Positions 49,214 to 62,696 of a stretch of 64,000 bases of DNA are shown here, piece after piece. Numbering within the stretch: the stretch's first letter is position 1; each line of letters starts with the position of its first letter. The stretch lies in NCBI GenBank assembly GCA_032173965.1, contig CM063288.1:19131501-19195500 (forward strand), in the 5' to 3' direction. A program made the translations under genes and the position numbers. Origin of the DNA: Sitta carolinensis. Lineage: Eukaryota > Chordata > Aves > Passeriformes > Sittidae. The notes under the pieces were generated by a model. That model was not told the origin of the DNA, made no database searches, and was given only the letters and a program-made list of their open reading frames with translations.

Positions 49214-50310
49214 TCCTTCAGATCAATCACAAGACATGAACAGAATTAACTGTTTGCTACTGGAAGTAAATTATAAGTTGTGAATGCGGTTTATTCATGT
49301 ATTTCAGCATCAGAAAAAATTAGGAGTATCAAAGCATTCTGATAGCGCACTGCCATATTTCCTGTTTGTGAATGAAGACAGCACACCATTCTGTGTACGT
49401 AGGCATGCTGTATGTGTATGTAACTGACACAATGGGAGCAGTATTTTCACTTGTACTGTCTGAAATATTATTTATTTTTTATTCTTTTGGGAACTTCTGG
49501 ACAAAAGGGAATATCCATTCTCAAACTTTGTGTCTTGGATTCTCGGTAATGGAGATCATCATGCTCAGATCTCTTCTGTCCATCCCTGTTGCTTTTGCTA
49601 TAAGTAATATTTGCTTGATTTGTTACTTACAGTTAGATAGAACATAGCTTTATAGATTTTAGATCTGCTTCAGATATTTTTGCTATCTTTGTGTTTTAAA
49701 GTACTGGTTTTGAAATTGCCTATCAAATCACAGTTACTGTTTCTCCAACATAATTTGGAAAAAATGTGGTAATTCTGGGATATAATTTTAGTGTAATTTA
49801 AAATTCAATTTGGTGGTTAATTGCGTTAGAAATAGACTTGATTTCTTGTGCAAATACCCAAAAGCATTGTTGTTAACACTTAGGATAAATTAATTCTTAC
49901 CTTTTTTTTTGGCCTTTCAATTTTTGACCTCTACAGATTTTAGCTTTTTGCAGAGATTCCATGTAAGAAGGTGTTTCTTCAAATGCACCATCTGAATCCA
50001 GACCTAACTCCTGAAATTGTTCTTGCACATTCACCTGATTGAGAGAGGGGTGTAATGGAAAAAACAGCAGATGAGAAGTTCATTGCTTCCTCGGACAAAG
50101 CTCAGTCTAGGTATTGTTCTCAAAATTACTGTCACTTCCTTGGCAGGATGAAGAGAGGGAAGGCAGAATGTCATACATTACTAGAATTAGTTCCTTTTAT
50201 GTGTGAGAACTTGAGTAAAATTTACTTTGTGTAACTCATAGCAACCTTTGAATGGTCAGCAGTATTTCATCACCTCCACAAATAAAATTTTGGGGCATTT
50301 AATGTAAAAT
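49214..50310 (+). other. CERS6: CERS6 3' untranslated region (proximal form)
   Basis: The sequence after the TAA has no continuing reading frame and is AT-rich. It reaches a canonical AATAAA at 50281-50286, giving a proximal 3' UTR of roughly 1.1 kb. The end point is an estimate, set 15-30 nt past the signal. Longer forms using later signals (51038, 54847) are possible. Confidence 0.55.
50281..50286 (+). promoter_or_regulatory. Candidate poly(A) signal of CERS6 (proximal)
   Basis: A canonical AATAAA lies about 1.07 kb after the CERS6 stop codon, the first such hexamer on the plus strand downstream that I noticed. T-rich sequence (tgcattccttttt) follows about 35-45 nt later, as expected for a downstream element. 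Confidence 0.5.
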
Positions 50311-50612
50311 AATTATGCATTCCTTTTTCATACAGGATTTACAAATAGTGTCCCAAAGAAGACAAAGTAACATCCTAAGTAAACATCTTTTTAAACATTA
50401 TATACATACTTCTTCCAGTCTCTAGATCAAAGTTTGATGTAGGATGCTAAGGATCATACAGCTCTTGAAAGACAAACTCTTCTGTGATTTGTGACAGCAG
50501 TGCCAAAAGTAGGCAGGATTCTTGGATAACAGACTCTATGCAACCTACTGTACAACAGTATTGTGTGTGTGCACACAGAACTAATGTGCTTATAGACCAA
50601 AGACTTGTTCAC

Positions 50613-50640
50613 ATACACACACACACACACATATATATAT
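50613..50640. repeat. (AC)n/(AT)n compound microsatellite
   Basis: About eight AC units pass directly into five AT units, downstream of the proximal CERS6 poly(A) signal. Confidence 0.9.
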
Positions 50641-51804
50641 TCATATATACATAAAAATAAGGGAAGGAACAAACCAGGAAAAAAAATCTTCAGCATGTCT
50701 TCTATATACAAAGGGATTGGAGTGCTGTGTTCAGCTGGAAACCTGAGCCATGAGGTCATTTCTAATTCCTTCCACCTATGCAAATAGTAAAATATAGATG
50801 GTTTCTGATGCCATAAAACATGTTTAAAGACTCTATTTTATACAGACTTCATTGAAGAAAGTTGTGTTGTCACTTCTTTCTTTTGAAAACTGAGCTTTAT
50901 CCTATTCTACTGGTCACTCTTGAGAATTTCTAAAATTTTTATTATCCATAGAAATTCCTGTGTGTTAGGAAAAAGGGGGTGTGCTAAAAACAAGGTTGGG
51001 ATGGCATAAATGGAAATTGTACCTCAACTTAGTAAAGAATAAAGGTAAGAAAACTCAGAAATTGTAAATCACAAAAGATCTGTCAGTTCTACTACCCACA
51101 GAGCATCTTTTGAAAAAGCCAGATAACCTTATAATCCAGAAGCTGCATAGCTTATATGTTCATGGGTATATCTTTGGGAGCAAGGGAGCCTTACTTAAAT
51201 CTCCTTCTCCCCAGAAAGTTTATCTGCCTCTAATTTTTTTCATCTGTCTCCTGTGCACTTGATTTCATACAGTTACCTGCAGGGCAGGTAATACATGTGA
51301 AAATACACTGATTGCAATAGGAAGTATCCTATCCATGGTGTTTGCAGCTGTGTAGTAATTACTGTAAAGATGATGCCAAGATTTTAAAATAACACCATCC
51401 TGGGATATATTAAATTAAGATTATAATTTGTGAAATCTGACCTACTAAAATGATAATGGAAAATATCAGTTTAAACACACCTCTTTCACGGTGTTGATTA
51501 CTACCTTCACTGAACCATTTCCCTTCTGCAAAGATAGTTACAAAAATGTCATTCTGGCAAAATACTTTGTGTTACGTGAGAGCAGAATATTGCTCTGAAC
51601 TGTCAACATGCACAATTTAGACCACAGGCTGCAGTGTTGGTGATACCAAGGCATAGAGCAGTCCCCAGCAACAGTCCCTGTGCCAGAGGCCTTTAGGCCC
51701 TGTTGGTCTTCTTGAACAGCACTCTGTAATGTTCATTCAGGTGTAGGGTCAAGGCTTCAATCCTTGGGATGATTTACCATCATTACATATGCTGTTAGGG
51801 TATC

Positions 51805-52470
51805 TCAGAATTATAGAGTGTTAAGGGTTGGAAGAGACCTTGAAGGTCATCTAGTCCCACCCCCCCCCCCCTGCCATGAGCACTTCACACTAGACCAGGT
51901 TGTTCAAAACCTTATTCAACCCGGCCTTGAACACTGCCAGGGTTGGGGCATCCACAGCTTCCCTGGGCAAGTTGTTCAGTATCTCCCCACCCCTGAAGTA
52001 AAGAATTTCTTTTAATAGCTAATCTAAACTTTTCTCCTCTTTGCTCCAATCCTCTTATCATCTTCATGGCCCTTCTCTAGATGTAATCCAACAGTCCCAT
52101 GTCCATCTTATGCTGGGGACACCAGACCTGGCTGCAGTACTCTGGGTGGAGTCTCATGAGAGCAGAGGGACAGAATCCCCTCCCCTGCTCTGCTGCCCAC
52201 GCTCCTGTGGATGCAGCCCAGGATACATTTGGCTTTCTGGGCTGCGAGTGCACACTAATGGCCCATGTTGAGTTTTTCATCAACCATCACCCCCATGTCT
52301 CTCCACAGGATTGCTCAACCAACTTCTCCACCCAACCTGTAGGAGTGCCTGGGATTGCCACAACTCAGGAGCAGGACTTTGCACTTGGCTTGCTTGAACT
52401 TCATAAGGTTTCCATCAGCACCCCCTCTCAAGCCTGTCAAGGTCCCTCGATCCCCACTGTTAAATGGTGC
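51805..52470 (-). mobile_element. CR1 LINE fragment, 3' end (minus strand)
   Basis: The plus strand begins ttatagagtgttaagggttg gaagagacct, the reverse complement of the CR1 3' terminus. It continues through ggccttgaacactgccaggg, ccctgggcaagttgttcagt, acaccagacctggctgcagt, ggatgcagcccaggatacat and ctctcaagcctgtcaaggtc. About 665 bp are present. A 12-C run (51860-51871) sits inside. The frames at 51.8-52.5 kb on both strands come from this element. Confidence 0.9.
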
Positions 52471-54846
52471 ATCTGGGATTGAAACTCATCCTTTGAGGTT
52501 TAAATTTAGTTGCATCTGTGATATGCTAAAGCATGTATGCAGTCACCTTGGTTCAGCTATCACCCAATGACACACTTATCCCTTAGCAGTCTAGGATAAG
52601 CTTCATACAGATATGTCTGGAAAGTAAGTAAGGGAAGATATTCAAATGACACATTTGGGAAAATAGGGTAAGAGGAAGCCTTAAGAACTTCACCAACCTT
52701 TGCTAAAGAATGACTGATCTTTCAAGCTTGAGGTTTATCATTAAAATTATGAATTCACACTTTTTTTCTGTCTCTAGCAAGAAGGACCAAGTGATTTAGT
52801 GATCAGACCTGGCAGTGTGCTTTAATTCATCATTTTAACTAATGGGTGCAAAAATTTGGCTTCCTCTTCCACTCTGCAGAGAAAATGCCATGCAATTGTT
52901 TAATTTTTCATTTGATTTTGCTTTTCTGGTGAGGAGGTTTGCAAGGTGAATTTGGAGGCCATCAAGTATTTAGAGGTTAATTGCACATATTTTACAAGAT
53001 TGACTCAAATTATTCGCATGGTTCATGGTAAATGTGAGAACTTAAAAGGTTCTGTATATTCACACCTTTTGTAGAATTGTCATTTAGTAATTCTAGAAGT
53101 GAGGGTTTGTACTCTATAACCTGTCTTTGAGTTCTATGCTCTTGTTTATAGTACAGTTCATGACACAGTGGTTGAGATATTGAAGTAGATAAATGAGGAA
53201 ATCAGAGTTTATTAGTAAATAGTAAGAATTTGTCTTCTCTCCTAGACAGCCCAGATTATAGTGAAATAAGATTCAGGTTACCCTTTGTGTACTGTTTCCC
53301 ATATTGACATATTTTGTATCAGAAGAAAAATACATCGTGGGGTGGTCCTTTTGTTTGGTTGTTTTTCATGAAGAGCAACATTGCAGAAAATGGTAAACAT
53401 AACTGATCAAACAACAAGGGTGGACATTGGAGTCTTTTGGGTCTCGATCAATGTTAAGTAGTGCTAATTTTAAAATACCAAAGTGCCCCCTGCTCTTTCC
53501 TTGTTGCCCTTTTGTAGTTTTTTCTATCTGTTATTTATTTAATGATTCCAGCAGAATTGGTACAGGTGTCACAGCTTCATATCTCCTGCCTCAGCCTGTG
53601 ACCATTCTGTGACCGTGCGATTGCCAATGCCAAATGCTTTTTCTGAGACCCAAGTACATGCACTAAAGCTTTGCTTACAGTGAAATGATTCTTGTCTTAT
53701 ATCTGTGTCTGATTCAGGTGAAAATCACTTTCTGGTTCTCAACAGGACATGAGGGCAAAAGCCGTGATCCTGCAGCACATGTCACTGATGATAAATGCTG
53801 GTTGATTGAGACACTCTCTTTTACACAGAGTGCACTGGTAGGAAGCCTAATGCCCATTTCATTCATTTTCTCATTACCACAGCCTTCTATATCTCAGAGA
53901 AATATGGGCTACCATTGGTTTTATACAGCTGATGCTTTGGTATTTTTTTAATCTCTTTGCTACAACTCATTTTTGTATGTCTCCTATTGTCTACTTCCTG
54001 TGACACTTGTGGGAGAGGAGTATTAAATACTTTTTACCCTTCCTGTGACGTAGACCCTCTTAGGCCTAACTTCAGTGTTCCGCAAACTACAGTTGCCTTT
54101 GAACCGTGAAGCAAAACCAGTTTGTATTACCTGTTTTGACTGGTTTTGATTTGGAACAGAGACGTAATGGGAACTTCAGTAAGACAACATTATTATTTTT
54201 CTGGTTTTTTTTTAAAAAGCTCTATTTGAGGTTTTTGGAAAGGTGGTGTACATGTATAGCCTTTAAACTGTAGACGTTTCTGATTGTAGTTGCAATGAAA
54301 ACACAGAGTTCGAGTGTGTCTCTATAGAATTCTCAGTCTTCGAAATTACATTCAGTTAAAAAACTGGAGGAAATACCATGAAAGGATGTTTTGGAGTCAT
54401 GTCAATGATCATACGTGTCAGACATAAGGCAAAAAATATTGTCTTACGTGATTTAAAATGGATGCAACAAAAACACATTTTCTGGCTTCTGCTGAGCTTC
54501 AGCTTTTTGCTGTTCTGAGATTTAACTTTCCACAAGCTCTCATATCATACTGTGCATGTTGACTGCTGCAAGTCAGGGTGAGGCAGATGACACATTTTCA
54601 CCTGTGTTTTCATGACAATCTTGTGCTTGAGCAACTCTTTCAGGAATTTGGTGATGTGTAGGAACTCCACTGTTCTGGGGACAGTGATGCACTAGCTAGA
54701 AGTCCTTTCATGTATAACTATTGTGTGGAACTTTGGGAGTTATTTTATCTTTTATTTGACTGGGTTTGGGTTTTTTTCTAATATCTTCATAAAATCTCTG
54801 GAACCAACCAGTATTGTGGGCTATTTTAATTTGGAGACACTTTCAT

Positions 54847-54852
54847 AATAAA
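54847..54852 (+). promoter_or_regulatory. Candidate distal poly(A) signal of CERS6
   Basis: This AATAAA lies 5.6 kb after the stop and is followed within 20-50 nt by T/G-rich sequence (gtagtttttgttttcttattttt). If used, the long 3' UTR would include the CR1 copy at 51.8-52.5 kb. There is no expression evidence in the sequence. Confidence 0.3.
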
Positions 54853-57800
54853 CATAAGTATTAGAAATGTAGTTTTTGTTTTCTTATTTTTTCTATGAGA
54901 TGCAGACAATGTTTTCCTTTGTTTTAGCTCAGAGATTGTTACCCCACACTGTAGACTCCAATACTTTGGACAGATCCAAGTATGTCTTTGCCATGTTCAT
55001 CACTGCAGTATTTTATGTTATTTCTTGTATGAAGCTGTTTGTAACAGGAAGTGTTGGAAGGACAAGTTCTCTCTATACCAATTAAAATATTTTCATTACC
55101 AAAAAAGGGACATTTTTCTAGGATTTAAACATCAAAATTTTGCATGGTAATAACTCCTGAATGTCCAGCTGGGCTCACTTTAGAAAAGCTGTCTTTATTC
55201 AGTCTAGGTGAGCAGACTTTCTTAGAAATACACGTTCAGGTGTTTTCTTTTAGGCAAAACTGTCACTCAGCAAAGCACCACCTACTAACCTCTTGTGGAA
55301 GTGAGAGAAAAGAGCCGCTCTTGCACAGTGGTTCTCCTAAGGAAAAGCTACAGCTCACCAAAGTAAAGCCTACAAAACACTATTATCAGTCAGGCTCTGG
55401 TGCAGCATTAGAAGATGATGGGGGAGTACTTAGAAATGGGATGCCTGAAAAAATTCTGGTAACTTCATCAGGAAATTTAGGCAACAGTTCTCAGAACACA
55501 AGTGTCAGTCATATAGGGATCTTCACACATCAGTTGAAGTTTTGCCACTGGAAGAGAAGTAAACCTGGGAATTCACATTGTGTTAAAGAACTGTAGATCT
55601 TTAACAATTGTAGTTGTTAATATGTCTCTGTGATAATATATAGAGACTCTTGTGTTACATTTAATATAGCATTTCAGTTCATGTTTATTGAAGATATTTG
55701 TGAAGAGATTTACTTATGTGGAATATTGTCCAGTTGTATGTCTAATGTCTTTTGCTCCCTATGCCACATATGCTCCTCAACTTACATAGCACAAGGGAGA
55801 GCCAATGTGTACAGAACACAGCTCAGGATAATGTGATAAAGAGGAAAATTTTATGTTGTGGCTGTAGCTCTGTAAAGGACCCTTTGTACAGGAAACAGTG
55901 GCTCTCAGAGGACAGCAGGAGGTCTGCTCCTTCAGGAGAGTTAGAAGGCAGTGACACAGTTTCCTGTAGATTTAGAAGGTGAGTGTAAGGAATCCAAATG
56001 TGTAACTGTGCCAGATGGGCAAATTTGTGCATGACTCAGTAGCTCATTGTGCTGTGATGGACAGAGATTGGGAGCTTACATGAAGGTAAGTTAGTCCCAG
56101 CTCTGCTAGTATGGGTGGAGGGTTCTTGTTTCCCTAAGTTGTGCTGGGGTTTTTGGTCTTTTGGTGATCTATTCCCCTGTGGCTAGTCCTGCCCCTGGAC
56201 AGATTTTACACTCTCTACTCTTGTCAGCCAATAACCTTATGAAGTGGGTTTCACAGAGCAAGATGCCAGTTTGTGTTTTATGCCCACCTTGTCCAGCCCT
56301 GAGTCTGCCAAACCAATGATGATTCTTGTAGAGGGATTTCTTAAATGCAGTTGTGTTCATGTTCATGACATGTTCCTGAGGTTCTGACTTTCAAAGGTAA
56401 TTGCTTACATGTGACACAGAACTATTAGCTTATAGTCACTGGAAAGTGCAATATAAAATTAAGTGTTAGAAGTTGAGTATTTTGGGGTTTGTCTGTAAGA
56501 ACAACATAACCTACTCATAATGTTACTGCCATAGGTCACTGATTAGATGAAAAGGTTATGTATGCTTTTAAGCTACTGGTTGACAACATGTATTTACATT
56601 CCTAAATTACTGCTTTTTCATAGGCACCTGAAAAACACCATAGTGGGTGGGGGGTTTATACTTTTTTAACACTTCAAAATGTAAGGTAGTCTCCCTAGAA
56701 GATACTGCACAGGTTATTCGTCACTTTTCTAGAACAACCAAGCAAAGCGCCTGTACAGCTGCCATATTTCTTGCATGTTTACACAACTTTTTACAATCTC
56801 CCCTCACAAAAACAGTCCTGAAATTGGAAGATGACATGCGATCTTTCTTAATTAAATTTGCATCAGCTTTCTCACATGAATCTAACTAGAAATTTTATGT
56901 CCTATTTCTGAGCCTATTATGAAGATAACCTCACCTTTTAACTTCCAGTAATGGTAATTTTAATTACTGTTGCTCTCCTAAGGTATCTTTGAAAGAGCTG
57001 CTTCCCACAAGAAAGGCTTGCTATTTCATAGTTATTTTTGTTTAGTCTCTCATTTAAGCATAATTTAAACTTAATTCATACAAAGCATTTAGGTGTTCCT
57101 GGATCTCATTTTTATATGTGGTTTCTCACTGAACTATCTCCCAAGTAAGATCACTGCCCATAGTTGTTATTTTATGGGACAGTCTAATCATATTTTGGTT
57201 CTAGAAAAGGATTTGCATGTAAATAATCTAGCTCACTGACAGGTCCAACATTTGGTCCTTCAGCAATGTTGATGAAGTGATGACCCCAGTTGTGGCACCC
57301 CCTGGACTGGGTGGTCGTAAACAACAGCCAGCTCTGTTGTCCAGACTAGAAGCAGCTGCCTTTTCACGTGATTTTTTTTTTTTAATAACTGTTCTACTTT
57401 AATACTAATTTCCTACTAACTGAGTCTCATTTTTTTTTCAAAGACTTTTTTGTTAGAGAGTGTGTGAACCATTGAGATTATGTATAGTTAAACCGTGATG
57501 GTCTGCACTACTCTTGCAACTTGTCCAAGCATCCAGCACAGTAGCTGTTTTGTATGGAAGAACTCCTCTATAAGATTTGACAGGTAACTGTTATAGACTG
57601 CTAACTATTTTTTTGGAGAAGAATATTGCTAACAGCAAAGGGAAACAGCAGGTGCAGTTGGGACCAGTAAACCATCTTTATCATGTAAATTGCATTCACA
57701 TCGACTGTGAATTTCATATTTTGATTCAATGGGATGGCCATTAGCACAACGTTTAGTAAAGATGATCCCTAGTGTATTACAGTCCCAGGCAGACTGTCAG

Positions 57801-58634
57801 AATTATGGACTAACCTTAGAGAAGCTGGAGCCTAAAATGGCAGGTAATTGCTGCAGAGTTGCAGTTGACAGCATTGAGAATTGCATGCCAGAAGAGGATT
57901 TTCCTCTTTCCTTCAGAAACATGAGTTTATCAGAGGGCTTATCTACGTTTGCAATAAGTATAGGAAAATACAGGCCAGTAAGTCATGCTGATACAGTCCT
58001 AAAAAAATACAATTACCAATTTGCTGCATTGTCTTTCTGTTATGAGGTTGTGTCATACATAGAGTTAGACAAGCAAATTTCTCTCATTAGCTTTGCATGG
58101 GAAGTTAAGTATTAGTTGTTTGCCTGCTTTTAACCTATGAGTTAAGCATTTACATTAATGTATTGTGCTGTAACTTAGCTAGTAAACCACCCACGAGGTC
58201 ACCTATCACTTTGACCTATTCCTCAGTTAGCCAAGGGTTAATACATGCAGTCTTCTCTTAAAAGCCTGGATTCCTTTATGGTAATTGCAATTGCCTTCAG
58301 TATGAAGTGTAGCAGGCTTCTAAATCAAAACGATGATACATAGCTGGTGTGCTAACAGACCTGTTTCTCTGCCCAGGCTGTTATTCCAGCTGAAGCTGTG
58401 GTGTAGAAGATAATGGATAATGAAGAATTGATCCCCTGATCCAGTAGCTAATGCAAAATAATCCACTGAGGCAAGTCAGTCAAAGAGCATGTTTCCATGT
58501 AGAGAGTTATCCATCAGTCACAAAACAGGTGAGTCAGTAGCAATTAGCATTGTTCAACATGCTGTGACTGAAGAGTAAGAAGATCACATTGATGCTGATT
58601 GTATCTTACTTCAATTATCATTTCAGTGCATATT

Positions 58635-58658
58635 TATATATATATATATATATATATA
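58635..58658. repeat. (TA)n microsatellite
   Basis: About twelve uninterrupted TA units lie in the intergenic region. Confidence 0.9.
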
Positions 58659-61600
58659 AAAGAGGTCATATGAAAAACTACCACGTACTTGGATGAATAA
58701 AAGCTATTTTTAGCTTCTGTCAGTCTCCCCAACAACTTTTGAATGTGTTGCTCAGTTAGTCTAAATTTGAAAAGGAGATTATGTTGCAGTTATCCTTGTC
58801 CTTATAATGTACTTAAAGTCAGCAGTCAGGTAAAGAGGAGAACCTCAGATCAGTGAACTGGACAAAGGGTAGGCAGGGTGCAACTGGTGTCCTGCAGCTT
58901 TAGAAGCAGCAAAACAGGGGCCAAACTGGCATAACTCAGAAGTGGTTCTATGGCTCTGATCCTTAGACTCTAAAGAAGAGCTGTAAGAAATCAGGCTTCA
59001 TTGCCTCTGCTTTTGCTGCAACAACTTATTTATAAGCTCAAGACTCTGAAGCGTTCTCTGTGTATAGAGCTGTCAGAGTGATTAGGGATAAAAAGAACAG
59101 AGTGTCACTGTCTGGCAGTCAGAGCCATTCCTCACAACCCTTCAGGCATACAATCCCGTTTTAGCAGTAATGCCTCATGTAACTGAATTGCAACTTTTGC
59201 TTTCAAAAAGATAAGACTAATGCCACAATCATTTAGTATAGCTTATTCACACAGTTAAAATGCATGCTCTTACTCTGTCTGTGGGACTGATTTACGTGTG
59301 CATATGTTTGTTATATCAAGTTCCGCAGGGCTTTTAAAAGTTATAAATCGCAAGTGAGTTCACAGCAATGTTACGTTATTACAATGACAAAACTAATTTA
59401 GACAATTTCAAGGTACTGAATAAATTCAGTTTACTGACACATTAGAGAAGACAGTATGACACAAGCACAACATAGCTTCCATGTCTTTTGTGATTTTCAC
59501 AAGTGTAGCCAATACTTTGTTTGCTTTTCAAAATACATCTAACAACATCCAAGAGAAACCACCTCCACTCATTTGAATAGGTGTGTAAAAAACTTCTGTT
59601 AGCCAGGACTCTCCAGTAATTTGATTTATTTTCAAATCTGATCTACAGCTAGCTTAAAAACAATTGGGATTAAATACATTTAATACATATTCTATTAACA
59701 TTTAATATTACTTTGTCTTCCCAGCAGTCTTTAAATTCATAGTGTTTCCAGTATCTCATAAATTAAATGCTTTTCCCCCAGAATTTTACAACATGAGATA
59801 AATTTGATGTGGTGCTGAGTATCAGTGTATCAGCAGTTTGCTGTATGGTCAGCATGGTTCATGGGCCTTGTATTTCAGACTTGACCCTTGGTAGCTGAGT
59901 ATGGGTCAGCACTTTGAAAGGAAAAGCAATGTTCAGCCTTGGACAAACTCATTTATGAAAAAAGCCTTTATTGACCTTCATTAAAATCTGTCTGCCTTAA
60001 GATTCTGCTAATAATGGAGCACCAGTGTTAGCTGATTGTGTGTCACAGCCCTAAGCTGCATATTGCTTTTGAGCATAAGAGCTTTCCCATCTGCTCTTCG
60101 TGACATTTCAGTCTGTATCTATGTAATACCCAGCACACTGGGTTCCAAATAATTATATCTGTTTGTCAGTCTATTGTTGTGTTATACTAGTTGTCTTTAC
60201 TATTATTTGATATCACTGTATTGTGCAGCTTCATAACAAATAGAAAATAGAAACAGAAAATTCAAAATTATCACAGATCCAGGTGTGTGGCATTCTATAA
60301 ACACTACGTGCACATTTAAAACAAAGGTTTTAAAATGTAAAGACAGCTCTTCCACTAGAATGAGGCTGGTTCAGAGAACTCACAGGCCAGTTTTACTCAT
60401 TATTTTAGAATAAGAAGCAAATCTCTTGTATACACCTTCCTAGTTTTAACTCACTTTTGGAATGTCTGGCTCTGTTTTAGTGGAAGTAAGATCTCTGTCT
60501 GATTTGCTCTGGCAAATATCAGCAGGTACATTATTCTAGCCCCAAAAAGAGTTGTAAAGGCTTATATTACAATAAATATTTCAAACTTCTTGCTTTAGGC
60601 ATATATACAGGACATTTACAACCAGACACATCATATTCTCTAGCAAATAATTTCTAAGAATGAATATTCCAATAAAGTAGTTGTCACATATTTTATGTTC
60701 TGTGCATAGCAATCTTGACAAATTCATTTTGTCACCCAACTCATGCCCGGGATTAACAAGAAAAGAAAATAGCACTAAATTTGAACATCTGTCTTCATTA
60801 TTCAAGGCATTTCAGTTTCTCCTGTGAAGATGATCAAATCACATGTTACAGAGGGTGTCTGAGCAATACGTACACCCTTCCTGATTAAGCAGCTCCACCT
60901 GAAATCATGGAAATGAGGTGATTGTGTTCTGTCTGTCTTTGCTTTCATACAACAGCTGTAAACTATTTGGTTGAGCAAGCTGAAGTTTACTTTCAGAGCA
61001 GCTCAGAGGTGCTTGGCACAGACAGGTGAAGTAGGGCAAGGGTATGCTTCAAAATGAACAGTCATTCTGGATATGAGGACAATGCCATTTGTGAGAGGCC
61101 AGAAGGGACAGGCTTTCCCACATGGAAAGTCAGGGCTTCTGTACAAGGATGAGATGTCAACAGCAACCATAATGCCTTGGAGAGATGACACAAGTGGGGA
61201 ACTGCAGACCTGGCTTAATACATTTTTTTTAACTCCTGCCCGGTCTACTGCTGTCCATATGCATACAGCATTCTTTTAGTGGTAGAAGCAATTAGTTGAA
61301 AGAAATACCTGCAACTTAAATGTTCCTATTAAACTGATTGAAAAGGAAGCAAATCCACAACGAGACCCTTGAGGACAGGCTCCCATCCCTTGCCTCTTTG
61401 TCTCATTGCCAGTCACAGAATTCTCAGAGAGGACACGGGGTTTATGGACAAAGCAGAAACTGAAGATTTGTTTGATTTGAGATGTCATTAGAGTAGTGCT
61501 TAGTAATTCTCTGTTGCAATTCTGTTCCAAAATTGCAGTGTAATCAGTTGGCACCTTTACCCTTCTTACTGCTCTCAGTATAACTGGCTGTAACACAAGA

Positions 61601-62594
61601 AAAGAAATCAATAGGAAAATGACTACACTACTTAGAAAACAGCAAATTATGCCCAATAGGGAAGAAGAAATGGAAGATTCTCTCTTACTTTTGTTAAGTT
61701 GCACTCCTAGAATATGAGGGTGTAGGCTGTGATGCATCCAGCAAGCTATATGGTTAAGTTTAGACAAACCAAGTGATTTAAAATACAGTTCACATCTGAC
61801 TGGGAAATATTCCTAACTGTACTAATATCTGATCAGATCAGGTAAGATGTGACCACCAGATTTAAACGTGCCTAAATGACTAAGTCTTAGGTATTAGTTT
61901 TTGATTCACTAGAATTTCTAGGACTGAACTTAGTCAAGACGTTATTTGAACTATGGTATATTATCAAATGAAGCATTTTCTTTCTTGTTGCAACAGTCTT
62001 TTTTAATATTCTGTAAAAACAAAAACACTTTACAAGATAGAAAAAGAATATTTTAAATCAAAGCTGAGCACTGTGGTAGTGATAAGTCTTCTTGATAAGA
62101 TGGAAAATACACACAATTTGTTACCACTATATTTCATACTTTAATACATATTTCAGGGTTTGCCATGTCAAAAGACTTCCAATGACAAAGTTTAGCAGAC
62201 CAGAAGAAAAACAACCATTTAGATGCATGAATAGAAATGCTAATATTGTATAGAGTACAAGTTAGGGTAAAAATCAAGGCAATGACCTGTGACACAAGTA
62301 ACTGAAGTAAGGGCTAAGCTTCATCACCCTTTTTTTTTTTTCCCCAACCACACAGAAACTTGAAAGACACATTAGTGCTTCTGGAAAAGATACATAAACT
62401 ACAGAAGGTACTTTATTTTGATTATCTCCCTGGGGTAGCAAAATACAAATCATTACATCATTAACACATGTAACGGATCAAAATTTACATATCCAGAGAC
62501 ATTCAGTTGAGGCAGTAGTTGGTGGTACTGTTGTTCGAAGAATGATTCAAAATGTGTCCAGATAACAGTGGACTAAAATATTGCTTTCATTATC

Positions 62595-62600
62595 TTTATT
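62595..62600 (-). promoter_or_regulatory. Candidate poly(A) signal of SPC25
   Basis: Plus-strand TTTATT is AATAAA on the minus strand, 97 nt past the SPC25 stop. That would give a short 3' UTR ending near 62,575. A second hexamer lies at 62412-62417. Confidence 0.55.
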
Positions 62601-62696
62601 TAGAAAATAAGAGTCAGACATGGATAAATACACCATTTCACCAACAGCAAAGAAATTAGAGTGCTCTACAGCCAGAAAGAGAGGTACAAAGTAATT

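Larger units (their letters stand above)
50311..62570. other. Region between CERS6 and SPC25
   Basis: About 12 kb contain no recognisable coding exon. It holds a minus-strand CR1 (51.8-52.5 kb), an AC/AT microsatellite (50613-50640), a TA microsatellite (58635-58658) and candidate distal CERS6 poly(A) signals. I looked for NOSTRIN, which lies here in mammals, in particular its SH3 block with GWWFG, and found nothing. Reading frames at 55144-55596 (+), 57729-58115 (+) and 61276-61767 (-) resemble no family I know. Confidence 0.7.

Noticed and set aside
51818..52570. Several ORFs on both strands, the longest 127 codons.
   Set aside because: They are explained by the minus-strand CR1 copy; the non-coding strand gives open frames by chance.
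55144..55596. 150-codon plus-strand ORF downstream of CERS6.
   Set aside because: No recognisable domain, and no fit to NOSTRIN or other expected neighbours. Length is within chance for this much non-coding DNA.
57270..57360. Possible C/D-box snoRNA, from gtgatga near 57.28 kb in a local GC-rich patch.
   Set aside because: No D box (CTGA) or terminal stem at suitable spacing was found.
57729..58115. 128-codon plus-strand ORF between CERS6 and SPC25.
   Set aside because: No family resemblance and no supporting splice or promoter signals. A conservation test could reopen it.
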